From Acholeplasmataceae bacterium (GTDB taxonomy: Bacteria > Bacillota_I > Bacilli_A > Acholeplasmatales > Acholeplasmataceae): 8,677 nt of DNA. Positions 1-5,459 of this stretch are shown here, in pieces. Below the pieces are notes generated by a model, which saw only the letters and a program-made list of their open reading frames with translations, was not told where the DNA came from and made no database searches. How positions within the stretch are numbered: position 1 is the first letter of the stretch; every line of letters begins with the position of its first letter. The DNA is taken from NCBI GenBank assembly GCA_003518475.1, contig DOYO01000023.1:1555-10231 (forward strand), given 5' to 3'. A program made the position numbers and the translations under genes.

Positions 1-174
1 AGAGGAAAAGACCCAGATTCCATTTTATATGTGCCTTTTGATGAGGTATCGCATAAAATCAGGTTGTCCTATAACTATTTGCCTGAACATTATAAAACTG
101 ACTTCTTTGAAACTATATTTATTGAAATCAATAGCCGAGTAGAAGATAAATGGCACACAATTGTCGAAGATTAA
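1..174 (+). CDS. C-terminal fragment of an unrecognised protein
   Basis: The frame starting at base 1 is open for 57 codons and ends at TAA (172-174). The visible peptide is soluble in character, rich in aromatic and acidic residues, with no membrane segment. It includes the stretches DPDSILYVPFDEVSHKI and WHTIVED at the very end. No recognisable domain is present in this short tail, so no function is proposed. The gene begins upstream of the window. It lies on the same strand as all its neighbours and is separated from the next gene by about 118 bp, so it is probably the end of a different transcription unit. No hairpin terminator is evident directly after the stop. Confidence 0.6.
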   Translation, partial: RGKDPDSILYVPFDEVSHKIRLSYNYLPEHYKTDFFETIFIEINSRVEDKWHTIVED

Positions 175-292
175 GTTGATGTGATCTAAGTAGTGTCTAG
201 CGATACTAATTTATTTATTTGGTGTAAACGTAAAATGAATAGAATTCCATTAATTTATTTAGTGAAATAATTAAGGATTTAGTAGAACGAAA

Positions 293-1342
293 GTGATGTG
301 TTTATCCGTGATTCAAACAATCATTTTAACAGAAGAAGATATGAAACTTGAATCCAATAGAAAACGAGTCAGTCATGCGTTACGTGCCTCCAAACTCGTT
401 GTTTTTCCGACTGAAACCGTATATGGGATTGGCGCGAACGCATTAAGTCCAATCGCTTCCAAACTCATCTACCAGACCAAGGGCAGACCTTCCGATAACC
501 CTTTAATTGTTCATATCGCGCATAAAGAAGATGTATACAAATATATTGAATCGGCAAGTGATGCAGCAGTCAAGCTGATGCATGCATTTTGGCCTGGACC
601 CTTGACCTTGATTTTTAAGAAAAACGATGTCATTCCCTTAGAAACTACAGGTGGTTTAGAAACCATCGCCATCAGGCTTCCAAGAAACGATATAGCAAGA
701 CAGATCATCATCGATTCAAATCTCCCCATAGCTGCTCCTTCAGCCAATTTGTCAGGCAAACCCTCATCGACGGCATTCAAACATGTCATGGAGGATTTCA
801 TGGGCAAGGTGGACATCATGATTGATGGCGGGCAATCAGAGATTGGACTTGAGTCCACCGTGATTGATACGACAACTATAGTTCCTATCATTTTGAGACC
901 TGGTTTCGTGACCCAAGCTATGATAGAATCTGTTTTAGGTTATTCCATTACGGATCAATCGAGTACTGGACCCTCTGGTGAAGTGAAATCTCCAGGCATG
1001 AAATATACGCATTATAAACCTAAAGGCGAAGTGATGATCATCGATGGGTCTATAGAGCATATGGCAGCTTATGTCAAGGATGCAGAGATAAAACATCCGG
1101 ACAAAAGTATCGCAGTCATCTGCGAGGTTGAATACATCCATGATTTTACCTGCAAGGTCAGATCTCTTGGATCTTTAAATGATCAAAACGAGATGGCGAA
1201 TAATCTATTTTCGGCACTTAGGGATATGGATGAATGGGGAATAGATATCATCTTTATTCATCATATTTCAACGCACGGCTTAGGTTACGCGATGATGAAT
1301 CGCTTGATTAAGGCTTCCGGTTATTACATTATTAACGTATAA
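293..1342 (+). CDS. ywlC: L-threonylcarbamoyladenylate synthase, Sua5 type (YrdC plus Sua5 domain)
   Basis: This cytosolic enzyme makes threonylcarbamoyl-AMP from threonine, bicarbonate and ATP. That is the first step of t6A modification at position 37 of ANN-decoding tRNAs; the product goes to the TsaD complex. The YrdC domain spans roughly residues 20-205. Visible signatures are PTETVYG (39-45), KGRPSDNP (63-70, the substrate-binding Lys/Arg loop), WPGPLT (100-105), PSANLSG (149-155), STVID (188-192) and LRPG (201-204). The family linker SPGMKYTHY (233-241) leads into a C-terminal Sua5 domain of about 100 residues. At about 349 residues it is a full-length long-form protein, not the short TsaC form. 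The start is uncertain. GTG 293 and ATG 296 lie 15 and 18 bases after AAGGA (273-277), GTG 308 has no clear ribosome site, and ATG 341 has only a weak GAAGAAG. Family similarity appears to begin near VIQTIILTEEDM, which favours a start at or before 308. The usual prfA/prmC neighbours are absent here. Confidence 0.93.
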   Translation: MMCLSVIQTIILTEEDMKLESNRKRVSHALRASKLVVFPTETVYGIGANALSPIASKLIYQTKGRPSDNPLIVHIAHKEDVYKYIESASDAAVKLMHAFWPGPLTLIFKKNDVIPLETTGGLETIAIRLPRNDIARQIIIDSNLPIAAPSANLSGKPSSTAFKHVMEDFMGKVDIMIDGGQSEIGLESTVIDTTTIVPIILRPGFVTQAMIESVLGYSITDQSSTGPSGEVKSPGMKYTHYKPKGEVMIIDGSIEHMAAYVKDAEIKHPDKSIAVICEVEYIHDFTCKVRSLGSLNDQNEMANNLFSALRDMDEWGIDIIFIHHISTHGLGYAMMNRLIKASGYYIINV

Positions 1343-1381
1343 ATTAAGCATCAATACGATAAGGAAGGTAGGAAATACATC

Positions 1382-1675
1382 ATGCTATTCGCACTCATCT
1401 TTACTGTTTCTATCAGTATCTTTCTATCTGTTCTTTCTTCATCGATTATATGGAAATACGCGAGTCATTCCTGGCATGGGTTCATCACTTCGGGATCGAT
1501 GGCAGTAGTTGGCATCCTCATGATGCTGATCTTTGATTTATGGAACCCGGATTTCTTGACGCTAAGCGCGTACGTTTTATTATTATATGGGTTATGTGTA
1601 TCTTATTTTTTCATACAGCTTATTGTCGTATTGAAAATAACAAAACAAAGGAGATTAACTGATGTCAACCTCTAA
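1382..1675 (+). CDS. small three-helix membrane protein of unknown function
   Basis: This is a 97-residue, strongly hydrophobic protein. Three membrane segments can be seen, at about residues 2-24, 35-51 and 60-85, followed by a short basic tail (KITKQRRLTDVNL). It starts at ATG 1382, behind a purine-rich ribosome site (AAGGAAGG at 1361-1368 and AGGAA just after it). The coding end overlaps the next gene by 14 bp, so the two are probably translated in a coupled way. No known family is recognised. The strong ribosome site, uninterrupted hydrophobic pattern and tight packing support a real gene, but its job is unknown. Confidence 0.75.
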   Translation: MLFALIFTVSISIFLSVLSSSIIWKYASHSWHGFITSGSMAVVGILMMLIFDLWNPDFLTLSAYVLLLYGLCVSYFFIQLIVVLKITKQRRLTDVNL

Positions 1676-1985
1676 AGAATACGCAACATACATTGAAGAT
1701 CAGCTCAATCACATCCAAGGGATTTACTTAAAGAAGATGTTTGGAGAATACGGATTGTTTTATCAGGATAAGATGGTTGGATTGGTATGTGATGACCAGC
1801 TTTTCATCAGGCAGACAAAGAAGGGTGAAGAACTGCTTGTCGATTCAGAACTAGCTTCTCCATATCCTGGAGCGAAACCGTATTTTCTGATTGATAATCC
1901 AGAAAATAGGGAAGTTATTACTGAATTGATCGTTAAAACCTATGCAGAACTTCCGTTACCCAAGCCAAAGAAGAAGAAACTATGA
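1662..1985 (+). CDS. TfoX/Sxy N-terminal-domain family protein
   Basis: This is a 107-residue protein covering a single TfoX N-terminal domain. Recognisable family features are KKMFGEYG (24-31), the VGLVCDDQLFIR strand pair (39-50) and the PYPGAKPYFLID loop (67-78), closing with a helix and a lysine-rich tail (PKPKKKKL). In gamma-proteobacteria, TfoX/Sxy promotes CRP-dependent competence gene expression. Short stand-alone N-terminal-domain proteins are widespread in Firmicutes and have no established role, so competence control should not be assumed. The helical C-terminal TfoX domain is missing, as is usual for this short form. The start at ATG 1662 is set by AAAGGAGA (1648-1655) and lies inside the previous gene. 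Translation ends at TGA, which supports the standard code. Confidence 0.88.
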   Translation: MSTSKEYATYIEDQLNHIQGIYLKKMFGEYGLFYQDKMVGLVCDDQLFIRQTKKGEELLVDSELASPYPGAKPYFLIDNPENREVITELIVKTYAELPLPKPKKKKL

Positions 1986-2019
1986 ACATGAATCATATTG
2001 ATGAATGGAGAACAACTAT

Positions 2020-2307
2020 ATGAAAATGACGAAAAGACAAATTGCCAAGGATCAAAAATTTATATCTTTTTCACAAGATGACCAAGTGAAGCAACTTGCT
2101 CGAAAAATAGCAATCGCTGTCGCAATCATGTTTGGTAACCTGCTCCTCTTGTTCGGAATGATTTTTGCGTATCCATCCGTGATCAGAAATCAAACATTAT
2201 GGCTTTTCTTGCTTATTTTCTTGATTGTAAGTTATCTTGTGATCCTAGTGATTATTTTGATCAGAGTCATCGCATTCTTCAAATACACCAACAGTCTAAA
2301 AGAATAG
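2020..2307 (+). CDS. small two-helix membrane protein of unknown function
   Basis: A protein of 95 residues if started at ATG 2020. That start is preferred because GGAG (2007-2010) sits nine bases before it. The upstream in-frame ATG at 2005 would overlap that ribosome site and has none of its own. A charged, basic and polar N-terminal stretch of about 27 residues (MKMTKRQIAKDQKF...) precedes two long hydrophobic segments, at about residues 25-46 and 56-83, and a short polar tail ends in NSLKE. This layout suggests a hairpin inner-membrane protein with its N-terminus in the cytoplasm. No family is recognised. It lies 34 bp after the TfoX-like gene and may share its transcript. Confidence 0.7.
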   Translation: MKMTKRQIAKDQKFISFSQDDQVKQLARKIAIAVAIMFGNLLLLFGMIFAYPSVIRNQTLWLFLLIFLIVSYLVILVIILIRVIAFFKYTNSLKE

Positions 2308-2314
2308 TAAACTC

Positions 2315-2341
2315 TTGAATTCTTTATTATATTGATATAAG
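2315..2341 (+). promoter_or_regulatory. possible promoter before the membrane protein/Imm-5-like pair
   Basis: TTGAAT (2315-2320) resembles a -35 box in four of six positions. TATAAG (2336-2341) matches the -10 box in five of six and has an extended TGA element directly before it (TGATATAAG, 2333-2341). The spacer is 15 bp, shorter than ideal, which the extended -10 could offset. It lies in the 94-bp gap before the gene at 2402, the only sizeable gap between 1343 and 3200. AT-rich DNA gives such matches by chance, so this is tentative. Confidence 0.35.
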
Positions 2342-2401
2342 ATGAGGCTGTAGCATCATCATTTAGGCATTCCAACTCTTTACCTCGAAAGGAATTCTTA
2401 T

Positions 2402-2758
2402 ATGACTATCTTAAAACTTATCGCAAAGATTCTCATTTTGATTGTCGGCGCTATCATGTTACTTCTATCTTTCGATGTCTTTGAATCGGGTGGAAACTTT
2501 TTTGAAATGCTTGGAGCATTCTTCATCCATGCTCTACCCGCAATTGTCATCATCTTGTTCGTCGTGTTTTTTTGGAATGGAGAACGGATCTTGGGACTTA
2601 TTTCATTAGTTGCAGCTATTATGCTCTTTTTGTTCTTTGAACTTTACAAAAATATCGACCAATCTTGGATTACCTTCCTCATCATTATTGTTCCATTGAT
2701 TGCTTCTGGAATCATCTTGCTCCTCAAGACGAACAACAGCAAATCAAATGAAAAGTAA
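2402..2758 (+). CDS. four-helix membrane protein of unknown function
   Basis: This is a 118-residue hydrophobic protein with four predicted membrane segments, at about residues 4-23, 36-57, 62-80 and 88-107. The soluble connections are very short and the tail is polar (KTNNSKSNEK). The segment FDVFESGGNFFEMLGAFFIHALPA between helices 1 and 2 includes acidic and glycine residues and looks like the most conserved-type loop. The start at ATG 2402 has AAAGGA eight bases upstream. It resembles the small DUF-type four-helix membrane proteins common in Firmicutes, but no family name can be assigned with confidence. Its last 11 bp overlap the start of the Imm-5-like gene, so both are likely made from one transcript. 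Confidence 0.78.
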   Translation: MTILKLIAKILILIVGAIMLLLSFDVFESGGNFFEMLGAFFIHALPAIVIILFVVFFWNGERILGLISLVAAIMLFLFFELYKNIDQSWITFLIIIVPLIASGIILLLKTNNSKSNEK

Positions 2759-3200
2759 ACTTTATAAGGTTACAACGCTTTGCGATGATAGAATCATAAA
2801 CCTTTTAAAAAACTGTGATCAAAACTTAACTGCAAGATGGGCACTTGATGCAGCTATGCATGTTCTTTATTTATTTGAAGAGAAGAATAGTAAAGACCAG
2901 AGACCGAGACAAGCGCTTCACGCGCTCAAGCTATGGATGGATGGCAAGATTTCCATGGCGGATGCGAGAACTTATGCGCTTGACTCTCACCATGCAGCCA
3001 AAAATGAAACAGATCCAGGAGCTATCGCCGCTGCCAGAGCATGCGGTCACGCATGTGCGGTTGCACATGTTAAAACACATGCCAATGGCGTGATGATGTA
3101 CGCTATACTTGCCAGCATGTATGCCAATGGCGGAGATCAATCTCCTGAAACAGATTGGCAGTACAATCACTTGATAGAACTGATGAACGTGAAAAGCTGA
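2748..3200 (+). CDS. Imm-5-like putative immunity protein
   Basis: This is a soluble, all-helical protein of 150 residues. It has the pattern of the Imm-5-like family: an acidic 'DDR' helix near residues 13-15, then ARWALDAAMHVLYLFEE (29-45), the hallmark DQRPRQALHALKLW (50-63), GKISMADAR (66-74), and alanine-rich helices with AAK, DPGAIAAARACGHACAVAH (89-107) and a conserved His at 111. Family members were named from genomic links to polymorphic toxins, but most lie alone and their biochemical role is unproven. The start at ATG 2748 fits the family N-terminus. It lies inside the preceding gene with no clear ribosome site, which suggests translational coupling. In-frame codons further upstream would add residues without similarity to the family. 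No toxin gene is visible nearby. A terminator overlaps its stop codon. Confidence 0.8.
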   Translation: MKSKLYKVTTLCDDRIINLLKNCDQNLTARWALDAAMHVLYLFEEKNSKDQRPRQALHALKLWMDGKISMADARTYALDSHHAAKNETDPGAIAAARACGHACAVAHVKTHANGVMMYAILASMYANGGDQSPETDWQYNHLIELMNVKS

Positions 3201-3223
3201 CTTTTGTCGGTTTTTTTCTTTTT
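3192..3223 (+). terminator. intrinsic terminator overlapping the Imm-5-like stop codon
   Basis: GCTGAC (3196-3201) pairs with GTCGGT (3206-3211) around a TTTT loop, including two G-U pairs. AAAA (3192-3195) extends the stem against TTTT (3212-3215). A T-rich run broken by a single C continues to 3223. The TGA stop (3198-3200) lies within the left arm. It separates the first gene block from the acetyltransferase operon. Confidence 0.7.
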
Positions 3224-3228
3224 CCACC

Positions 3229-3257
3229 TTCGAATCCATGAATTTATATTGTATACT
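3229..3257 (+). promoter_or_regulatory. probable promoter of the GNAT/kinase/YhhN operon
   Basis: TATACT (3252-3257) is a good -10 box, with five of six positions matching. A 17-bp spacer leads back to TTCGAA (3229-3234), which matches the -35 consensus in only three positions. It sits just after the terminator and about 32 bp before the ATG at 3290, the expected place for a promoter. The -10 call is reasonable and the -35 call is weak. Confidence 0.45.
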
Positions 3258-3289
3258 ATAAGAAACAATAGGTCATTATGGAGGTTCAT

Positions 3290-3805
3290 ATGAAATATAA
3301 GTTAAGACAACCCGTTCTTTCTGACAAACAAGAGTTTCTTGCATTCATCAGTGAATGGGGAGATGAAAAGTTAATCATCCCCGCTGCAGTTCAACTGAAG
3401 GGAAGAAGTTATGAACAATTCATTTCCGAACTGCCTCTTCGTGAAAAAGGCTTGATCGATATGGATAAGCTTGTACCAGACAATACCTATATTTTAGTGG
3501 ATAAGAAGAATCATATTTATGGCGCACTTAATTTTAGACATACATTAAATGATTACTTGATGCAATTCGGAGGCCATGTCGGTTATGGCATCCGTCCTTC
3601 TGAGCGCGGAAAAGGTTTTGGCAATATGATTTTAAAGGAAGGTTTGGAAATCGCTAAAAAATTTGGTTTAGATAAGGTATTGATTACCTGTGATGAACAA
3701 AATATCCCATCCGCACGTGTTATTCAAGGAAACGGTGGGAAATTTGAGAATAAAGTCTATAAAAACGATGGTTGGATCCATAGATATTGGGTCAACCTGA
3801 AATAG
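3290..3805 (+). CDS. GNAT family N-acetyltransferase (COG3981-like)
   Basis: This is a 171-residue cytosolic acyl-CoA-dependent transferase. The acetyl-CoA pyrophosphate loop is RGKGFG (106-111), inside the motif A stretch GGHVGYGIRPSERGKGFG (94-111). Motif B-like residues follow in TCDEQNIPSARVIQGNGG (133-150). The preceding RHTLNDYLMQFGGH and the motif A wording are typical of the COG3981 'predicted acetyltransferase' group, whose substrates are generally unknown. The start at ATG 3290 is set by GGAGG (3280-3284). An in-frame ATG at 3278 overlaps that site and is rejected. It is the first gene of a three-gene unit, and its stop codon is shared with the ribosome site of the next gene. An antibiotic or amino-acid derivative substrate is possible but not shown. 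Confidence 0.9.
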   Translation: MKYKLRQPVLSDKQEFLAFISEWGDEKLIIPAAVQLKGRSYEQFISELPLREKGLIDMDKLVPDNTYILVDKKNHIYGALNFRHTLNDYLMQFGGHVGYGIRPSERGKGFGNMILKEGLEIAKKFGLDKVLITCDEQNIPSARVIQGNGGKFENKVYKNDGWIHRYWVNLK

Positions 3806-3813
3806 AGGTCCAT

Positions 3814-4362
3814 ATGAAACAAGTTTTACTGGTATCAGGACATCTCGCAGCACTCAAATCAACCTTATCAAAGAAACTATCTGTTGATTTGAATGCGATC
3901 TGCTTGAATAAGGATGACATGAAAGAGGTCTTGGGTGACACGATTGGATTTACCAATCGTGAAGAGAACTTAAAATTAAGCAAAGCTACCTTTCAAATGA
4001 TGCTTAAAGTGATGCTTGATATCCTTAAGATCGATGATTTGGTCATTTTAGAGAGCAATTTCAAAGTCAGCGAGATGAATCAATTGAATCAAGTGATTGA
4101 AGAACATAAGATTAGGTCATCGACTGTCTTTTTGACAGGGGAAGCAGAAGTTCTTTATGAGCGCTATATCAAAAGACAGCCAGAGAGACATCCTGTTCAC
4201 ACTTCAACAGGACTCATCAGCTTCGAAGACTTCAAGGCTTCGATGGAATCATTTGATCAAGCGGTTTATGGAGGAAGCTTCATCTTATTTGATACAACTG
4301 TCATGAATGACGAGTTATATCAAGTGCTGCTTAACAATATTAAAAACCTGCTAAAGGGTTAA
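3814..4362 (+). CDS. P-loop kinase-like (AAA_33/zeta-toxin-like) protein with altered Walker A
   Basis: This is a 182-residue single-domain P-loop NTPase with the layout of small-molecule kinases. An N-terminal strand and P-loop (VLLVSGHLAALKST, 4-17) lead to NKDDMKEVLGDTIG (32-45), where an acidic pair would contact substrate or magnesium. A hydrophobic strand ends in LVILESN (76-82), with Glu80 as the Walker B-like or catalytic acid. An Arg-rich lid contains RYIKRQPERH (117-126). The Walker A is unusual: the consensus GxxxxGK[ST] reads G9-HLAA-L14-K15-S16, with leucine in place of the second glycine, while the Lys and Ser are kept. Related folds include chloramphenicol phosphotransferase, zeta toxins and polynucleotide-type kinases. 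No epsilon-like antitoxin is adjacent. The start at ATG 3814 is set by AGAGG (3804-3808), which overlaps the upstream stop. The substrate is unknown. Confidence 0.78.
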   Translation: MKQVLLVSGHLAALKSTLSKKLSVDLNAICLNKDDMKEVLGDTIGFTNREENLKLSKATFQMMLKVMLDILKIDDLVILESNFKVSEMNQLNQVIEEHKIRSSTVFLTGEAEVLYERYIKRQPERHPVHTSTGLISFEDFKASMESFDQAVYGGSFILFDTTVMNDELYQVLLNNIKNLLKG

Positions 4363-4384
4363 CATAGAAATGGGGAGCGAAGGT

Positions 4385-5119
4385 ATGGCAGAAAACATGT
4401 CTTTGTTGATCATGATTTCCATCCTTTCTGTCTTTTTGATTGCTTTATATATTACGGTTGAAGTCAAGGGTAAACCGCTTTTCGCGTTTTTCTTTAAAGG
4501 ATTGGCAAGTTTTTCTTTCATTCTGGTATTTTCTGTCATTATAGGCTTGAAGTTGAGTTTATTACATGACGGCTTGATTAATTACCAGAATCTCAGAGTT
4601 CCAGTCACATTGTTAATTCTTTTAGGATTGATCTCAGGTCTTTTAGGCGACTTATATCTCGCACTCCGACCTCTTCAAGATCCAAAGAAGAATGAAACCA
4701 TCATCATCAGCGGCATCGTCTGCTTTTCTATCGGGCATCTCTTTTATTTCTCTGCCCTCATGTTGTTGGGACCATTAAGTTATCTTTCCATCATTTTAGC
4801 AGTCATCATGACATTGATCATCTACTTGATAAGTAAAAAATTAGGCTACCACATGGGAAAAGCCGTTATTCCGACATTCGTCTATTCTGCATTGATCTTC
4901 TTGATGGTCGGTCAAGCCTTAGGATACGCGATTGAAACCCAGTTTTCTTTATTTTCACTCATATTTCTTGCAGGTGCGATCCTCTTTGCAGTCTCAGATT
5001 TGATACTCGCTCCAATCTATTATGCAGGTAATGAGAAGAGAATCATGGTCATCTTAAATCTATCAACTTATTATCTTGCCCAATTGTTCATCGCAATATC
5101 CATTCTTTTCATCTTGTAA
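4385..5119 (+). CDS. YhhN/TMEM86 family membrane protein (lysoplasmalogenase family)
   Basis: This is a 244-residue integral membrane protein with about eight hydrophobic segments. Family signatures are visible in order: GLLGDLYLAL (85-94), IGHLFYFSA (116-124), AGAILFAVSDLILA (196-209) and STYYLAQLFIA (227-237). The paired acidic residues Asp89 and Asp205 sit in membrane helices, as expected for the family's proposed catalytic site. Characterised members (TMEM86A/B and some bacterial homologues) cleave the vinyl-ether bond of lysoplasmalogens. For most bacterial YhhN proteins the activity is inferred only. The start at ATG 4385 is chosen because GGGGAG (4372-4377) lies seven bases before it. 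The upstream ATG at 4370 overlaps that site. It is the last gene before a clear terminator and lies 22 bp after the kinase-like gene. Confidence 0.87.
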   Translation: MAENMSLLIMISILSVFLIALYITVEVKGKPLFAFFFKGLASFSFILVFSVIIGLKLSLLHDGLINYQNLRVPVTLLILLGLISGLLGDLYLALRPLQDPKKNETIIISGIVCFSIGHLFYFSALMLLGPLSYLSIILAVIMTLIIYLISKKLGYHMGKAVIPTFVYSALIFLMVGQALGYAIETQFSLFSLIFLAGAILFAVSDLILAPIYYAGNEKRIMVILNLSTYYLAQLFIAISILFIL

Positions 5120-5150
5120 CTTATTTAAGACATAAATCTATACATTGAAT

Positions 5151-5183
5151 TCAGTGATTACTTCAATCGCTGATTTTTCTTTT
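5151..5183 (+). terminator. intrinsic terminator after the YhhN gene
   Basis: TCAGTGATT (5151-5159) pairs with AATCGCTGA (5165-5173) as a nine-base-pair stem containing one G-U pair, around an ACTTC loop. A T tract broken by one C (5174-5183) follows immediately. It lies 31 bp after the YhhN stop and ends the three-gene unit, isolating the next operon's promoter. Confidence 0.88.
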
Positions 5184-5188
5184 GCTAA

Positions 5189-5224
5189 AATGTAATTTAT
5201 ATTTGACATAATGTAATATATATT
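5189..5224 (+). promoter_or_regulatory. paired 15-bp direct repeats over the promoter, candidate operator
   Basis: AATGTAATTTATATT (5189-5203) and AATGTAATATATATT (5210-5224) match at 14 of 15 positions. They begin 21 bp apart, two helical turns. The first copy abuts and touches the -35 box and the second fills the -35/-10 spacer. A small palindrome, ACAT-A-ATGT (5206-5214), lies between and across them. The placement suits binding by the adjacent XRE regulator in a way that would block RNA polymerase. Binding itself is inference, and the AT-rich content raises the chance-match risk. Confidence 0.5.
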
Positions 5225-5231
5225 GTATAAT
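5203..5231 (+). promoter_or_regulatory. consensus sigma-A promoter of the XRE/membrane-protein operon
   Basis: TTGACA (5203-5208) and TATAAT (5226-5231) are exact consensus boxes separated by an optimal 17-bp spacer. Transcription would start near 5238, giving a leader of only about 15 bases. That leader holds the ribosome site AGAGGTG (5241-5247) before ATG 5253. Such a strong core promoter ahead of a repressor-type gene is usually held down by its own product. Confidence 0.88.
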
Positions 5232-5252
5232 TCAGTCATAAGAGGTGCATCA

Positions 5253-5459
5253 ATGAATTATAAGATGAAATCTGCAAGGGTTGAAAAGGGGTTATCACAA
5301 GCGGATCTTGCTCAACAAATCGGTGTCAGCAGACAAACGATTCTTTTGATTGAGCAAAATCAGTATAACCCTTCTTTAATGATATGCAGAGCCATCTGTA
5401 AAGCACTGGATCGCACTCTGAATGACTTATTCTGGGAGGATTCAAAAAATGGAAAGTAA
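5253..5459 (+). CDS. small XRE-family helix-turn-helix regulator
   Basis: This is a 68-residue protein that is essentially one Cro/CI-type DNA-binding domain. RVEKGLSQADLAQQIGVSRQTI (9-30) holds helices 1 to 3, with SQADLAQQIGVSRQT as the helix-turn-helix. It is followed by IEQNQYNPSLMICRAICKAL (33-52) and a short LNDLFWED end. This is the compact YozG-like form with no ligand or dimerisation domain. Such regulators are commonly encoded directly before a small membrane protein. The start at ATG 5253 has AGAGGTG (5241-5247) upstream; an in-frame TTG at 5223 lies within the promoter and is rejected. The gene ends 11 bp inside the membrane-protein gene. Self-repression through the repeats in its promoter is likely but unproven. 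Confidence 0.92.
   Translation: MNYKMKSARVEKGLSQADLAQQIGVSRQTILLIEQNQYNPSLMICRAICKALDRTLNDLFWEDSKNGK

Noticed and set aside
175..292. Possible promoter boxes in the gap before the Sua5 gene, such as TAGAAT at 240-245
   Set aside because: The best -35 partners lie at poor spacing (TTGGTG at 15 bp) with only three matches. The gap surely holds some signal, but none is convincing.
511..891. Long open frame on the minus strand inside the Sua5 gene
   Set aside because: It is wholly antisense to a protein with clear family motifs, and its peptide shows no domain. It is a shadow frame.
1662..1985. Competence regulator role for the TfoX-like gene
   Set aside because: It lacks the C-terminal TfoX domain and lies outside gamma-proteobacteria. 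Short forms have no established competence function.
2341..2360. Hairpin GATGAGGCT/AGCATCATC in the gap before the gene at 2402
   Set aside because: It contains a mismatch, the innermost pairs cannot close over a two-base loop, and no T tract follows. It is too weak for a terminator call.
2845..3239. Open frames on both strands over the Imm-5-like gene
   Set aside because: The plus-strand frame gives a low-complexity peptide without domain features, and the minus-strand frame runs through the terminator. The Imm-5-like frame explains this stretch.
3814..4362. Zeta-toxin of an epsilon/zeta toxin-antitoxin pair
   Set aside because: The fold is compatible, but no small epsilon-like gene is adjacent; the upstream neighbour is an acetyltransferase and the downstream one a membrane protein.
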